Assembly (NCBI GenBank): GCA_001429555.1
Contig: LMSR01000016.1
Coordinates: 65,384-129,383 of the forward strand
DNA from: Nocardioides sp. Soil797
Lineage (GTDB): Bacteria > Actinomycetota > Actinomycetes > Propionibacteriales > Nocardioidaceae
Direction of reading: 5' to 3'
Length of the DNA: 64,000 nucleotides
The stretch's first letter is position 1. Each line of letters starts with the position of its first letter. Below the pieces are notes generated by a model, which ran no database searches, was not told the DNA's origin, and saw nothing but the letters and a program-made list of their open reading frames with translations. This document shows, in pieces, positions 53,913 through 64,000 of the stretch. The position numbers and the translations under genes are program-made.

Positions 53913-55088
53913 TCAGCTGGCGCAGTCGCTGGTGCTGACCTCGGAGTTGCTGGTCAAACCGTTGGCTGCGGCCTCGGCGACCGCGTCGGCGGTCAACGCG
54001 TAGCCGGTGTCGGCGTCGGTGACGGAGGCCGCGAAGATCACGCCGATCACGTCACCCGAGGTGTTGACCAACGGACCACCGGAGTTGCCGGGACGGATCA
54101 TCGCCCGCAGCGAGTAGACCTCGCGGATCACCGACCCCTGGCCGTAGATGTCGGGTGAGCGGAGTCGTTGCTCGGCGCGGATGCGAGCCGGCTGCACGTT
54201 GTAGGGGCCGTCCTCGGGGTAGCCGAGCACGGCGGCGTTGTCGCGCGGCGAGGCCGACTTGTCGAACGCCAGGTGCGGGCGGTCGACGCCGTCAACGCTG
54301 AGCACCGCGATGTCGAGGTCCTCGTTGTAGTAGACGACGTCGGCATCGACGGTGTCGTCGCCCACGAGGACCTCGGGGTCGGAGACACCGGCCACCACGT
54401 GGGCGTTGGTCATGACTCGGTCAGGTGAGTAGAGGAACCCGGTGCCCTCGACGCCGCGGCCGCACTTGTTGTCGCCGTGGATCTTCAGCACGCTGGTGGA
54501 CGCATCGACCACGTCGGGATCGCGCACCACCTTCTTGGAGGGCGGGTCGACCTCGACGATGCGCTCGGGCGCGAACGGCTCGAGGTAACGCGGGAAGAAG
54601 CTTGCGCCCACGACGTTGTTGAACGCGTTGAGGGCCTGGTTCGCCCCCTCGGGCAGCACCCGGTCGACCTTGGCCAGCACCGTCGAGTCGCGCACCATCG
54701 GCGTCACCTGGCCGATGCGCGAGCCCGACACGGCGACCCCGAGGGCCCAGGAGACCAGGAGTACGGCGACCGCGCTGAGTGCCGCGCCTCCGACCGCGTC
54801 GACGGCGCGCACCGGTTGCCACTTGATCTGGGCACGCACCCTGGCTCCGGCGTACTGGAGCAGCGCCTGGCCGAGGGTCGCGGAGAGGATCACGATGAAC
54901 AGGGCGCCCAAGGAGACCCACACCGACGGGTCGACGCTACCCAGCGCGATGGGGGCCAGCCAGATGCCGAACAGACCGCCGAGCAGCAGCCCGGCGGTCG
55001 CGAAGGCGCCAGTGACGAACCCCTGCCAGTAGCCCGACAGGGCGTAGGCGAGGACCAGCAGGATCAGGATCCAGTCGAGGAGGTTCAC
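53913..55088 (-). CDS. marP: MarP-like membrane serine protease
   Basis: This 391-residue protein has four helices of the CvpA/colicin V family (residues about 3-125) and an external chymotrypsin-like protease. The triad is His230 (TNAHVV), Asp259 (EDLDIAVL) and Ser336 (RPGNSGGPL). Cys209 and Cys389 match the disulfide that activates M. tuberculosis MarP (Rv3671c), needed for acid and oxidative stress survival. The start overlaps the upstream Nudix stop by 4 bp, and the operon order nth-thioredoxin-Nudix-marP is kept. Confidence 0.93.
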   Translation of the reverse strand: MNLLDWILILLVLAYALSGYWQGFVTGAFATAGLLLGGLFGIWLAPIALGSVDPSVWVSLGALFIVILSATLGQALLQYAGARVRAQIKWQPVRAVDAVGGAALSAVAVLLVSWALGVAVSGSRIGQVTPMVRDSTVLAKVDRVLPEGANQALNAFNNVVGASFFPRYLEPFAPERIVEVDPPSKKVVRDPDVVDASTSVLKIHGDNKCGRGVEGTGFLYSPDRVMTNAHVVAGVSDPEVLVGDDTVDADVVYYNEDLDIAVLSVDGVDRPHLAFDKSASPRDNAAVLGYPEDGPYNVQPARIRAEQRLRSPDIYGQGSVIREVYSLRAMIRPGNSGGPLVNTSGDVIGVIFAASVTDADTGYALTADAVAEAAANGLTSNSEVSTSDCAS

Positions 55089-55786
55089 CGGCCGGGTCCT
55101 TCCTTGAATCGAGTGTTGGGCAGGGGCGGAGGTGTCGCGGGTTCACCCTGCAGCATGTACGACGGCAACTCGTGCACCACGCCGGTGTCCCAATCGCTCG
55201 ACCACCCGACGTGGTCGAAGAGGCGGGAGATGATGCCAGCGGTGAATCCCCACAGGATGACGTCGCGGTTCTCGCCGATCAGGAAGCCCGGACCCAACCA
55301 ACCGCTGGGGTGGCGCACGTTGATGCGGTGGGTGGGCTCGACGAGGTCGGAGACCAGCACCCGATGGATGGCGTGCACCTCTTCCACGGAGTGGTTCGTG
55401 ACCGGCGACGGCGCGGCCCACCACCCCAGGACCGGCGTGACGGCGTAGTTGCTCGGGGGCAGCCACAGCTCGGGCAGCTCGGCGAAGATCTCCACGCCCT
55501 CAGGGTCGAGGCCGGTCTCCTCCCACGCCTCGCGCAGCGCGGCGTCGTGCGGGGTCTCGCCGGCGTCGATGCCGCCGCCGGGGAAGGACACCTGGCCCGG
55601 GTGGCTGCGCATCGTGTGGGAGCGCTCGGTGAGCAGCAGCTCACGGCCCTGCTCGCTCTCGCCGAAGAGCATGAGTACGGCGCCACGGCGCGGGTCGCTG
55701 CCCTCCGGGGGCATGAAACGGGTCAGGTCATGCACCGTGATCGACTTCGCGCCCTCACGGATCGGCTCGAGCCACTGGGGGATCAC
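55085..55786 (-). CDS. Nudix hydrolase, CoA pyrophosphatase type
   Basis: This 233-residue hydrolase has an intact Nudix box, [15 protein letters not shown] followed by REAWEETGL. It has the CoA-type signature [20 protein letters not shown] just before it, so CoA or acyl-CoA cleavage is likely. It is coupled at both ends by 4-bp overlaps with the thioredoxin-like and MarP genes. Confidence 0.93.
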   Translation of the reverse strand: MIPQWLEPIREGAKSITVHDLTRFMPPEGSDPRRGAVLMLFGESEQGRELLLTERSHTMRSHPGQVSFPGGGIDAGETPHDAALREAWEETGLDPEGVEIFAELPELWLPPSNYAVTPVLGWWAAPSPVTNHSVEEVHAIHRVLVSDLVEPTHRINVRHPSGWLGPGFLIGENRDVILWGFTAGIISRLFDHVGWSSDWDTGVVHELPSYMLQGEPATPPPLPNTRFKEGPGR

Positions 55787-56397
55787 AGCTTCACTCCGAG
55801 ATGCTGTGAGACGAGGCCCTCGAGCTCAGCAAGATCGTCGATCTCCTCGAACCGTTGGTCGACGATCTTGCCCTCCTCGTCGATGAGAATCACGTAGGGG
55901 AGGCCGGCAATGTTGGGCAGCGGGTCCTTCAGGCTCAGGTCGCTCTGTGGGTCCGCCAGCTGTGGGTAGCTCACCCCCGTCTCGCGGATCATGTCGAGGG
56001 CGGTGCCGGGCTGGGTGTCCTGGAAGTCGATGCCCAGGACCGGAACCTTGTCGCCGTACTTCTCGTGGAACTGCTGGTAGATCGGCAGCTCGCGGCGGCA
56101 CGGGCCACACCACACGGCCCAGAGGTTGACCACCATCGGGCCACGCAGCCCAGAGACGTTGACGTCCTTGCCGCCGCCCAGGCAGGGGAGGGTCACGTCG
56201 GGCAGGCCGCCGTCGACGTGATCACCCTTCGCCGGACGGCAGGCGGCAACGTCAGTCCTGGCCTTGAGCTTGCGCAGCTGGGGAGTGTCGACATCGACGT
56301 CGGACCTGCCGGCCTTGTCCACCTCGGGTGGCGTGACCGAGTCACAACCCTGCAGGGCAAGGAGTGTGACGGCTGCCGCGATCAGGGCGCGCCTCAT
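55783..56397 (-). CDS. TlpA-like thioredoxin lipoprotein
   Basis: This 204-residue protein has a lipoprotein signal with Cys18 (ALQGC). The thioredoxin domain has active site WCGPC ([14 protein letters not shown]) and the TlpA/ResA-type insertion. It is anchored outside the membrane and probably handles disulfides of exported proteins; the neighbouring MarP has a structural disulfide. It lies 28 bp downstream of nth. Confidence 0.93.
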   Translation of the reverse strand: MRRALIAAAVTLLALQGCDSVTPPEVDKAGRSDVDVDTPQLRKLKARTDVAACRPAKGDHVDGGLPDVTLPCLGGGKDVNVSGLRGPMVVNLWAVWCGPCRRELPIYQQFHEKYGDKVPVLGIDFQDTQPGTALDMIRETGVSYPQLADPQSDLSLKDPLPNIAGLPYVILIDEEGKIVDQRFEEIDDLAELEGLVSQHLGVKL

Positions 56398-56425
56398 GCG
56401 GCGACCTCACGGGAGGTTGTCGCGC

Positions 56426-57130
56426 TCATGCACGACCCTCCGTGCGCACCAGCTTCGCTGCCTCGTCGGCGTCGGTCGGCCCCTCGCCGTACGACGGGCA
56501 CCAGCGCGCCACGGGACAGGCTCCGCAGGCGGGCTTGCGGGCGTGGCAGATGCGGCGGCCGTGCCAGATGACGTGGTGGGAGAGCATCGTCCAGTCGCGC
56601 TTGGGGAAGAGCGCGCCGATCGCGTGCTCGACCTTGACCGGGTCGGTCTCCTCGGTCCACCCGAAGCGGCGGACCAGGCGGCCGAAGTGGGTGTCGACGG
56701 TGATGCCGGGGATGTCGAACGCGTTGCCCAGCACGACATTTGCGGTCTTGCGGCCGACTCCGGGGAGCTTCACGAGGTCGTCGAGGCGGGGTGGCACCTC
56801 ACCGCCATGGTTCTCCACGAGAGCCGCACTGAGCTTCAGCAGCGACTCGGTCTTGGCGCGGAAGAAGCCCAGTGGGCCGACGATCTGCTCGAGGTCGGCC
56901 CGCTCCGCGCCGGCCATCCGGGCAGCGTCCGGGTAGGCCGCGAACAGGGTCGGGCGGACCGCGTTGACCCGCTTGTCAGTGGTCTGCGCGCTGAGCACCG
57001 TGACGACGAGGAGCTCGAAGGGGTTGGCGAAGTCGAGCTCACACTTGGCGTCAGGGTAGGTTTCACCGAGGACCCGATCGATCTTGCGGGCCCGGCGAAC
57101 CAAAGCCGTGTGCGAAGGAGTCTGGGACAC
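56426..57130 (-). CDS. nth: Endonuclease III
   Basis: This 234-residue glycosylase/AP lyase removes oxidised pyrimidines. The hairpin-helix [10 protein letters not shown] holds catalytic Lys128; Asp146 lies in VDTHFGR; the 4Fe-4S ligands are Cys195, 202, 205 and 211 ([17 protein letters not shown]). GTG at 57130 is favoured over the one 9 bp upstream because TAGGGT lies 7 nt before it. It is divergent from crp. Confidence 0.96.
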   Translation of the reverse strand: MSQTPSHTALVRRARKIDRVLGETYPDAKCELDFANPFELLVVTVLSAQTTDKRVNAVRPTLFAAYPDAARMAGAERADLEQIVGPLGFFRAKTESLLKLSAALVENHGGEVPPRLDDLVKLPGVGRKTANVVLGNAFDIPGITVDTHFGRLVRRFGWTEETDPVKVEHAIGALFPKRDWTMLSHHVIWHGRRICHARKPACGACPVARWCPSYGEGPTDADEAAKLVRTEGRA

Positions 57131-57264
57131 GTCCCACACCCTACGTTGGAGGTCGGACGACGCTCGGATCGTGGTCTCATTCGGTCTTTCCTTGGTCGAT
57201 GGTTGATGATGTGACGTGGACCACGGATAGGATCGGCCTCGAACCCGACTACATGGAGGAACTT

Positions 57265-57942
57265 GTGGACAACGACGTGCTTCGTCAGGCTCCGCTCTTC
57301 AGCGCGCTCGACGACGAGGCTGCGACGGCACTGCGGTCGTCCATGGCCGAATCCAGGCTCCGACGCGGCGAGGTGCTCTTCCACGAGGGCGACGCAGGCG
57401 ACAAGCTCTACATCGTGCTCGACGGCAAGGTGAAGCTCGGCCGCACCTCCGCCGACGGCCGCGAGAACCTGCTCGCCATCCTCGGTCCCGGTCAGATGTT
57501 CGGTGAGCTCTCGCTCTTCGACCCCGGCCCGCGCTCGGCCACTGTCACCACGGTCACCGATGCCGCGTTCGCATCGCTGTCCCACGAAGACCTGCTCCGC
57601 TGGCTCGAGGGGCGCCCGGTCGTGGCCCACGGGCTCCTGTCCCAGATCGCGGCCCGCCTGCGCAAGGCCAACGACGTCAACGCCGACCTCGTCTTCTCCG
57701 ACGTGCCCGGTCGTGTCGCGAAGGCGCTGCTCGACCTGGCCGACCGCTTCGGCCGCACGGCCGACGACGGCGTCCACGTGCACCACGACCTCACCCAGGA
57801 GGAGCTGGCCCAACTCGTCGGTGCCTCCCGCGAGACCGTCAACAAGGCGCTGGCCGACTTCGCCTCACGCGGTTGGCTGCGTCTGGAGCCGCGCTCCGTG
57901 GTGATCATGGACATCGAGCGGCTCTCGCGCCGCGCCCGCTGA
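57265..57942 (+). CDS. crp: Crp/GlxR-type global regulator
   Basis: This 225-residue protein has a cyclic nucleotide-binding domain with phosphate-binding [16 protein letters not shown] and a C-terminal winged helix with recognition helix [17 protein letters not shown]. It matches GlxR/Crp of Corynebacterium and Mycobacterium (224 residues) in size. GTG at 57265 has GGAGGA 5 nt upstream; longer starts would add an atypical head. It controls carbon use, and acetate genes (acs, actP) are common targets and lie next door. Confidence 0.95.
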   Translation: MDNDVLRQAPLFSALDDEAATALRSSMAESRLRRGEVLFHEGDAGDKLYIVLDGKVKLGRTSADGRENLLAILGPGQMFGELSLFDPGPRSATVTTVTDAAFASLSHEDLLRWLEGRPVVAHGLLSQIAARLRKANDVNADLVFSDVPGRVAKALLDLADRFGRTADDGVHVHHDLTQEELAQLVGASRETVNKALADFASRGWLRLEPRSVVIMDIERLSRRAR

Positions 57943-57968
57943 TCCGGCGGGTCTCCGCTCTCGAACCC

Positions 57969-58126
57969 CATTTCCCCGGGTACCCGGGGAAATGTCCACT
58001 CCCCGGCCGAAATATCGGCCGGGGAGTGGACATTTCGGCCGGGAGGTCCGGCCGATGACCCTTGTGCGCAGTTACCGAAACGTATGCAGGATTTCAGCGC
58101 CGAGAACCTGCATACGTTTCGGTAAC
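57969..58126. repeat. Array of three hairpins
   Basis: Hairpin 1 (57969-57994) is a 26-bp perfect palindrome centred on CCCCGGGTACCCGGGG. Hairpin 2 (57989-58036) has perfect 22-bp arms GAAATGTCCACTCCCCGGCC.. with a 4-nt loop and shares GAAATG with hairpin 1. Hairpin 3 (58071-58126) has perfect 20-bp arms GTTACCGAAACGTATGCAGG with a 16-nt loop, and is the intact form of the element at 19611-19690. The array lies between the convergent crp and acs genes. Confidence 0.95.
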
Positions 58127-58171
58127 GCAAGACGGGTGAGCGGCGGGCCAGGGTGACCCGCCGTGACCGGG

Positions 58172-60169
58172 CTACTCGTCGGAGCTGCCCGACATCCCGG
58201 ACTGGATCAGGTTCATCACCGAGGAGTCGGCGAGTGTCGTGACGTCACCGATCTCACGGTTCTCGGCAACATCACGCAGCAGTCGACGCATGATCTTGCC
58301 CGAGCGGGTCTTGGGCAGCTCGGGAACGACCAGGATCTGGCGCGGCTTGGCGATCGCGCCGATCTCCTTGGCCACGTGGTTGCGCAGCTCCTGCACCAGG
58401 TCGCCACCCTCACCCGGTTCGTCGGCCTCGGCGATCGCGCTCTCCCGCAGGATCACGAACGCACACGGCGCCTGACCGGTCATCTCGTCGGTGGCACCCA
58501 CGACCGCGGCCTCGGCGACCTTGGGGTGGGAGACCAGGGCCGACTCGATCTCGGTCGTGGAGAGGCGGTGGCCGGACACGTTCATGACGTCGTCGACGCG
58601 ACCGAGCACCCAGACGTCGCCGTCCTCGTCCTTCTTGGCGCCGTCGCCGGCGAAGTAGACGTCGGGCCAGCGTGACCAGTAGGTGTCCTTGTAGCGTTCG
58701 TCGTCGCCCCAGATGGTGCGCAGCATCGCCGGCCAGGGCTTGCGGAGGATCAGGTATCCGCCGGATCCGTCGGGCACGGACTCGCCCTCGTCGTTGACCA
58801 CGTCGGCGTCGATGCCGGGCAGCGGCGTCATCGCCGAGCCGGGCTTGGCCTCGGTGACCCCGGGCAACGGGGAGATCAGGATCTGGCCGGTCTCGGTCTG
58901 CCACCACGTGTCGACGACGGGAGCCTTGCCCGCGCCGATCGTGTCGCGGTACCAGACATAGGCCTCGGGGTTGATCGGCTCACCGACCGAGCCCAGCACC
59001 CGCACTGACGACAGGTCGAACTTGTCGGGGATCTCGCGGCCCCACTTCATGAAGGTGCGGATGGCTGTGGGCGCGGTGTAGAAGATGGTCACGCCGTACT
59101 TCTCGACGATCTCCCACCAGCGGCCCTTGTGCGGGCTGTCGGGGACACCCTCGTACATCACCTGCGTGGCGCCGTTGGCCAGCGGACCGTAGACGAGGTA
59201 GGAGTGCCCGGTCACCCAGCCGACATCGGCGGTGCACCAGTAGACATCGGTGTCGGGCTTGAGGTCGAAGACCGCCCAGTGCGTGTAGGAGGTGCCGACC
59301 AGGTAGCCGCCGGTCGTGTGCAGGATGCCCTTGGGCTTGCCGGTCGTGCCGGAGGTGTACATGACGTAGAGCGGGTGCTCGGAGTCATGCATCTCGGCCT
59401 CGTGCTCGCTCGACTGGCCGTCGACCACGTCGTGCCACCACTTGTCGACGTCGTCGTTCCACCCGTTCTCACCCAGGTCCTGACCGGTACGGCGTACGAC
59501 GAGCACGTGCTCGACCGCGTGTTCGCCTCCGGCCAGCTTCGCCACGGCATCGTCGACGGCGGGCTTCAGGGCCGAGGGAGCGCCGCGGCGGTAGCCACCG
59601 TCGGAGGTGACGACCACCTTGGCGCCGCAGTCCTCGACGCGCGAGGCCAAGGCGTCGGCGGAGAAGCCGCCGAAGACGACCGTGTGCGGAGCACCGAGCC
59701 GGGCGCAGGCCAGCATCGTGAAGACGCACTCGGGGATCATCGGGAGATAGATCGCGACCCGGTCGCCCTTCTCGACGCCGAGGGAGATCAGCGCATTGGT
59801 GGCCTTGTTGACCTCGTCCTGCAGCTGCGCGTAGGTGATGTCACGGGTGTCGTCCTCCGGCTCGCCGACCCAGTGGATGGCGACCTTGTCTCCCTTGCCC
59901 GCCGCGACGTGGCGGTCGACGCAGTTGACGGAGGCGTTGATGGTGGCACCCTCGAACCACTTTGCGAAGGGAGGGTTGTCCCAGTTGAGCACCCGCTCCC
60001 ACTTCTGGCCCCAGTCGAGTCGTTCGGCCTGGGCGGCCCAGAACCCCTCGAAGTCGTTGGCGGCGGCGTCGTAGGCGTCTGCCTTGACGTTGGCCGACGC
60101 GGCGAGGTCGGCCGGAGGGGGGAACCGGCGGTCCTCATGGCTCAGGTTCGAAAGGGTCTCGCTGCTCAC
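58172..60169 (-). CDS. acs: Acetyl-CoA synthetase
   Basis: This 665-residue adenylate-forming ligase activates acetate. It has the AMP-binding core [11 protein letters not shown], then QTETG and [10 protein letters not shown], and a C-terminal [11 protein letters not shown] with the lysine that is acetylated to switch the enzyme off. GTG at 60169 has AGGAG 5 nt upstream; the much longer open frame beyond it runs antisense-like through actP. It pairs functionally with the acetate transporter ActP upstream. Confidence 0.97.
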   Translation of the reverse strand: MSSETLSNLSHEDRRFPPPADLAASANVKADAYDAAANDFEGFWAAQAERLDWGQKWERVLNWDNPPFAKWFEGATINASVNCVDRHVAAGKGDKVAIHWVGEPEDDTRDITYAQLQDEVNKATNALISLGVEKGDRVAIYLPMIPECVFTMLACARLGAPHTVVFGGFSADALASRVEDCGAKVVVTSDGGYRRGAPSALKPAVDDAVAKLAGGEHAVEHVLVVRRTGQDLGENGWNDDVDKWWHDVVDGQSSEHEAEMHDSEHPLYVMYTSGTTGKPKGILHTTGGYLVGTSYTHWAVFDLKPDTDVYWCTADVGWVTGHSYLVYGPLANGATQVMYEGVPDSPHKGRWWEIVEKYGVTIFYTAPTAIRTFMKWGREIPDKFDLSSVRVLGSVGEPINPEAYVWYRDTIGAGKAPVVDTWWQTETGQILISPLPGVTEAKPGSAMTPLPGIDADVVNDEGESVPDGSGGYLILRKPWPAMLRTIWGDDERYKDTYWSRWPDVYFAGDGAKKDEDGDVWVLGRVDDVMNVSGHRLSTTEIESALVSHPKVAEAAVVGATDEMTGQAPCAFVILRESAIAEADEPGEGGDLVQELRNHVAKEIGAIAKPRQILVVPELPKTRSGKIMRRLLRDVAENREIGDVTTLADSSVMNLIQSGMSGSSDE

Positions 60170-60355
60170 AATCACTCCTGTTTGTCGTTGTGTGTCTGTG
60201 CCCGCCGTCACGTCCAGCGTAGGCCGGATTCGTTCCGGCCACGATGCCTCCCTCGATGATCGGGGGCAAAGGGTTGCCGTGAGGTTGCATGGTCGGGCCA
60301 CCTCGAGGTGCTGCCCGGTGCGGCAGGCGTGTGGAAGGTGCGTCAAGCGTGTGGA

Positions 60356-60417
60356 ACGCGGTGTCCTCGTCACTGCGCAGGCGGTGCAACGCTTGCAGAG
60401 CGACAAGGACACCGCGT
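60356..60417 (-). terminator. Long imperfect hairpin after actP
   Basis: Arms ACGCGGTGTCCTCGTC and GACAAGGACACCGCGT pair at 15 of 16 positions, and the 30-nt middle can pair further. GCGTGTGGAA is repeated 20 bp apart beside it. It starts about 20 nt past the actP stop, within the 269-bp gap before acs. Confidence 0.65.
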
Positions 60418-60438
60418 CACATGCGGTGGATCGGACGA

Positions 60439-62067
60439 TCAGTCGGCGACGGCCTGCTCGGCTCCGGACCCGGTGAGGGCACGCACCTCGAGCTCGTCGT
60501 AGGCCTCCTCGGACTCCTTCTCCTTGGAGAGCACGGTGCCGAGCCACCCGAAGAAGAACCCGAGCGGGATCGAGACGATGCCGGGGTTGTCCAACGGGAA
60601 CCACGAGAAGTCGATGCTCTTCGGCAACAGCGCGAGGTTCTTGCCGTCGGCGTCGACCTTTCCGGACACCACCGGGGAGGAGGCGACCAGCACGAGGCAC
60701 GAGATCAGCCCGCCGTAGATCGCCCACGTGGCGCCCTGGGTGTTGAACCGCCTCCAGAAGAGGTTGTAGATCAACGACGGCAGGTTGGCCGAGGCCGCCA
60801 CCGCGAACGCCAGGGCGACGAGGAAGGCGATGTTGAGCTTCTGTGCCGGGATGGCCAGCACGATGGCGACACCGCCGATCACGAAGGCGGAGATCTTGGC
60901 GACCCTCACCTCCTGGGCCTCGGTCGCGGTGCCCTTCTTGAACACGTTGGCGTAGAGGTCGTGGGCCACCGACGACGCCGAGGTCAGGGTCAGTCCCGCC
61001 ACGACCGCGAGGATGGTCGCGAACGCCACCGCCGAGATCAGTGCCAACAGAACGGCGCCACCGGCGCTGCCGTGTCCACCTCCCACAGCTTCCGCGAGCA
61101 GCGGCGAGGCCAGGTTGCCGCCGCTCTCGGCAACCTTGCTGCCCTTGCCGGTGTCGAGCAGGGCGGCCGCACCGAAGCCCAGGGCCAGCGTCATCAGATA
61201 GAACGCACCGATCAGGCCGATCGCCCACATCACCGACGTACGCGCCGCCTTGGCGGTCGGCACCGTGTAGAACCGGATCAGGATGTGGGGCAGGCCGGCG
61301 GTGCCGAGCACGAGGGCGATGCCGAGCGAGATGAAGTCCATCTGGCTGGTCAGGTCGACGCCGTACTTCAGGCCCGGCTGCAGGAATGCCTCGCCCTTCC
61401 CGGTGTTGTCGGAGGCCGCCCCCAGCAGTTCGGAGAAGTTGAAGTCGAACTTGGCCAGCACCAGGAAGGTGATCAGGATCGTGCCGGCCATCAGCAGAAC
61501 GGCCTTGACGATCTGCACCCACGTGGTGCCCTTCATGCCGCCGACGGTGACGTAGAAGATCATCAGCAGACCGACTCCGACGATCACGAGGGCCTTCATC
61601 AGCTCGCTCTCGACGCCGAGCAGCAGGGTGACCAGAGCACCGGCCCCGACCATCTGCGCCAACAGGTAGAAGATCGAGACGACCACGGTCGAGGTGGCCG
61701 CGGCGGTGCGCACCGGACGCTGTTTCATGCGGTAGGCGAGCTGGTCGGCCATCGTGTAGCGGCCCGAGTTGCGCAACAGCTCGGCGACCAGCAGCAGGGC
61801 GACCAGCCAGGCCACGAGGAAGCCGATGGAGTAGAGGAAGCCGTCGTAGCCGTTGAGGGCGATCAGCCCGGAGATGCCCAGGAACGACGCGGCCGACATG
61901 TAGTCGCCGGAGACCGCCATGCCGTTCTGGAAGCCGGAGAACTGCCGACCACCGGCATAGAAGTTCGCCGTGCCGGTGGTCTGGCGGCTCGCCCAGAAGG
62001 TGATCCCGACCGTGATGAGTACGACGCCCACGAAGAGGCAGGCGGTGAGGAGCTCGGTGCCGTTCAT
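60439..62067 (-). CDS. actP: Acetate/cation symporter ActP
   Basis: This 542-residue sodium:solute symporter has about 13 helices. Family motifs include [20 protein letters not shown] near the N-terminus and [19 protein letters not shown] in the middle. It imports acetate and short acids for Acs. It is coupled to the upstream DUF485 gene by a 4-bp overlap, the standard yjcH-actP pair. A hairpin terminator follows. Confidence 0.95.
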   Translation of the reverse strand: MNGTELLTACLFVGVVLITVGITFWASRQTTGTANFYAGGRQFSGFQNGMAVSGDYMSAASFLGISGLIALNGYDGFLYSIGFLVAWLVALLLVAELLRNSGRYTMADQLAYRMKQRPVRTAAATSTVVVSIFYLLAQMVGAGALVTLLLGVESELMKALVIVGVGLLMIFYVTVGGMKGTTWVQIVKAVLLMAGTILITFLVLAKFDFNFSELLGAASDNTGKGEAFLQPGLKYGVDLTSQMDFISLGIALVLGTAGLPHILIRFYTVPTAKAARTSVMWAIGLIGAFYLMTLALGFGAAALLDTGKGSKVAESGGNLASPLLAEAVGGGHGSAGGAVLLALISAVAFATILAVVAGLTLTSASSVAHDLYANVFKKGTATEAQEVRVAKISAFVIGGVAIVLAIPAQKLNIAFLVALAFAVAASANLPSLIYNLFWRRFNTQGATWAIYGGLISCLVLVASSPVVSGKVDADGKNLALLPKSIDFSWFPLDNPGIVSIPLGFFFGWLGTVLSKEKESEEAYDELEVRALTGSGAEQAVAD

Positions 62068-62429
62068 GCCCGGGGCTCCTCTCCCTTGACCGCGTCGCCT
62101 CGGAGGGCCGCCTCGTAGCGGGCCTCGAGATCACGCGCGAGCGGGTCGACGTTGCGGTTCATGTGCCGGGCATAGAGCCACGCGATCATGAACGTGGAGA
62201 GGAACTGGAGCAGCCCGAAGACCAGGGCCACGTTGACGTGGCCCACGAGCTTGGTGTTCATGAAGCCGCCGGCCCAGTTCGACATGCAGACATAGAGCAG
62301 GTACCAGACCAGGAAGGCCACCGTCCACGGCACCACGAAGCTGCGATAGCGGCGGCGCAGCTCAGAGAAGTCGGGGGAGTCGTGGAGCTCCTGGTAGATC
62401 GGATGTTGCGAGCGTTGGTGCACAGACAT
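62064..62429 (-). CDS. DUF485 membrane protein (YjcH-like)
   Basis: This 121-residue protein has two membrane helices at about residues 35-55 and 73-95 and the family segment [20 protein letters not shown]. It accompanies ActP in most bacteria and may assist it. ATG at 62429 is preferred over the GTG 9 bp upstream because AGGAGAGG lies at proper distance. Confidence 0.93.
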   Translation of the reverse strand: MSVHQRSQHPIYQELHDSPDFSELRRRYRSFVVPWTVAFLVWYLLYVCMSNWAGGFMNTKLVGHVNVALVFGLLQFLSTFMIAWLYARHMNRNVDPLARDLEARYEAALRGDAVKGEEPRA

Positions 62430-62581
62430 GGGATTCACCTCTCCTGCGGGGGTGTGACGGCAGTCACGCTAGGGAGGGCGACGGGTGCACCGTCAGAGGT
62501 GCGCGACGACGTCGCGCCGAGTGGGGAGCACGAATCGGCGAACGGTCGATTGGGCGCGACGAACGGTCGCCGTGCACCGGC

Positions 62582-64000
62582 TCATCCGCGGTCGAGGGCC
62601 ACGGCCTCCGGAGTGTGCAGGCGCACCATGAAGCGCCTCACGTGCGACGGCACCCGGGACGCGGTCGCCCGTGACACGGCGTACATCGTGGTGAACGCGA
62701 GCGGGACCGACCAGGCCGCCGGCTGACTGAGGAGTACGTCGAACCAGCCCGAGGTCGTGAACGGGCTCAGTGAGTAGGCCACACCCAGCCCGGAGGAGAT
62801 GAAGCCGGTGCCGAGCCCGGCAATCGCCCCGACGTCGGTCAGGCCCCGCCACCAGATGCCCAGCACCAGCAGGGGACAGAACGTCGAGGCAGCCACCGCG
62901 AAGGCCAGCCCAACTGCCTTGGCGATACCCAGGTCGGGTGCCGCGACCGCGGCGACGCAGGGCACCACCACGGCAATCACCGCGGCGGCACGGAAGGCGC
63001 GTACGCCGGTGAACCGGGGCCCGCGGAACACGTCCTGGGTGAGCACCCCGGCCACCGCCACGGACAGGCCCGACGACGTGGACAGGAACGCCGCGAAGGC
63101 ACCTGCCGTGACGAGTGCCGACAGCATCTCCCCGGACGTGCCCGGCAGCATCAGGCGAGGCAGGTCGAGGACCAGCACGTTGGCGTCTGCGCGTTCGCCG
63201 TACACCCGACCGAGCTCGGCATAGATCGGCGGCAGGAGGTAGAAGGCGCCGAGCAGGGCCAGCACCACCACGGTCGTGCGACGGGCGGCGCGGCCGTCGG
63301 GGTTGGTGTAGAACCGAACGACCACGTGGGGCAGCCCCATCGTGCCGAGGAACGTGGCGATGATCAGCGACCAGGTCAGGTAGAGGCCCTGACCGCCGCC
63401 GTCGGCCAGGGGGAGCGACCAGTGGTCGTTGGTCGCCCCGTCGGGGGACGGGCGGCCGTCGCCGAGCCACACCCCGACCAGCACGATCGCCGGGACCAGC
63501 AGTGCGGTGAGCTTGAGCCAGTACTGGAAGGCCTGCACGAAGGTGATGCTGCGCATGCCTCCCGAGAGGACGTTGACCAGCACCACCGTGGCGACCACCA
63601 CGGCACCCAGCCAGGGTGGCGCCCCGGTCGCCGACTCGAGGGTGATGCCGGCGCCCTGGAACTGGGGCACCAGATAGAGCCACCCGATGGCAACCACCAT
63701 CAGCGTGCACGTCGTGCGCACCTTCGCCGACGCCAGCCTGGCCTCGGCGAAGTCGGGCAGTGTGTAGGCGCCGGAACGACGCAGCGGCGCGGCCACCAGC
63801 ACCAGGAGGACCAGATAGCCGGCGGTCCATCCGACCGGGTACCAGAGCATGTCGGCCCCGAAGACCAGCACCAGTCCCGCGACACCGAGGAACGACGCCG
63901 CGGAGAGGTACTCGCCACCGATCGCCGACGCGTTCAGCGCCGGGCGCACCGATCGTGAGGCAACGAAGAAGTCACTCGTGGTGCGCGAGAGACGCAGCCC
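62582..64000 (-). CDS. Sodium:solute symporter, 5' end outside the window
   Basis: The frame is open to the window edge: 472 residues plus the stop are present, beginning GLRLSRTTSDFFVASRSVRP. This is the end of the loop after the first helix, so only a short head is missing. It is of the same family as ActP (FLSTSSGLSVAVAGVLTQDVF holds the sodium-site serines) but is clearly a different branch. In Acs-ActP regions such a second symporter often carries acetate or propionate; the substrate is not shown. It ends 152 bp before the DUF485 gene. Confidence 0.93.
   Translation of the reverse strand, partial: GLRLSRTTSDFFVASRSVRPALNASAIGGEYLSAASFLGVAGLVLVFGADMLWYPVGWTAGYLVLLVLVAAPLRRSGAYTLPDFAEARLASAKVRTTCTLMVVAIGWLYLVPQFQGAGITLESATGAPPWLGAVVVATVVLVNVLSGGMRSITFVQAFQYWLKLTALLVPAIVLVGVWLGDGRPSPDGATNDHWSLPLADGGGQGLYLTWSLIIATFLGTMGLPHVVVRFYTNPDGRAARRTTVVVLALLGAFYLLPPIYAELGRVYGERADANVLVLDLPRLMLPGTSGEMLSALVTAGAFAAFLSTSSGLSVAVAGVLTQDVFRGPRFTGVRAFRAAAVIAVVVPCVAAVAAPDLGIAKAVGLAFAVAASTFCPLLVLGIWWRGLTDVGAIAGLGTGFISSGLGVAYSLSPFTTSGWFDVLLSQPAAWSVPLAFTTMYAVSRATASRVPSHVRRFMVRLHTPEAVALDRG

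Noticed and set aside
60170-62134. Extension of acs into a 1320-residue protein
   Set aside because: The extra part is antisense-like composition in another frame of actP; a good ribosome site precedes GTG at 60169.

Overview
The window comes from a high-GC actinobacterium, most likely Nocardioides or another Nocardioidaceae. This is inferred from the base composition, the frequent GTG starts, the many TANNNT boxes placed about 7 nt before start codons (leaderless-type promoters), and the gene content: a type VII secretion system, WhiB, GlxR-type Crp and the 4.5S RNA-dnaX-recR-ask-asd block. No rRNA, integrase, transposase or CRISPR array was seen.

1-19.6 kb: a type VII secretion (ESX/T7SS) locus in two pieces. 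The left piece (1-2312, minus strand) is a compact module: a WXG100-like protein, an EspG-like protein and the start of a long protein that runs off the window. The right piece (8900-19557) holds eccC (minus strand) divergent from eccD-esx-esx-eccD-eccB-mycP. It has two different EccD paralogues and no visible EccE, EccA, PE or PPE. Between the pieces lie an aminotransferase, an FAD steroid-dehydrogenase-like enzyme behind a KstR-type operator, an NhaP antiporter, a 51-bp minisatellite, a LytR_C protein and a LysE exporter.

19.7-29.3 kb: conserved core. tRNA-Ser, SRP RNA (ffs), a lipoprotein, dnaX, a YbaB-family gene, recR and a DUF5063 gene are followed by aspartokinase and aspartate-semialdehyde dehydrogenase, an unknown acidic membrane protein and tRNA-Pro.

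29.5-36.4 kb and 49.4-60.2 kb: two parts of a neighbourhood that, as I recall the M. tuberculosis map, is nearly contiguous there (acs, crp, nth, thioredoxin, Nudix, marP, holin-like, metallo-beta-lactamase, RidA, a paired Get3-like ATPase, whiB4, ponA2, metallophosphoesterase). They cover redox and cell-wall stress, acid resistance and acetate use. Between them, 36.4-49.4 kb looks like an inserted accessory stretch: an IclR-controlled CoA-transferase, a two-component system with an ABC exporter, a small XRE repressor, a membrane-anchored GH31 glycosidase, an MFS pump and an AlkD-like protein. The window ends with actP-DUF485 (acetate uptake) and a second, truncated sodium:solute symporter.

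The most unusual features are non-coding. Convergent gene junctions repeatedly carry structured or repeated DNA: a 72-bp element present twice (67/72 identical), a long palindrome family present twice, an array of three near-perfect hairpins, a 51-bp minisatellite and a 31-bp duplication. In addition, an 89-bp tandem duplication between the two Get3-like ATPase genes creates two 30-codon micro-ORFs joined to each other and to both ATPases by ATGA stop-start overlaps.
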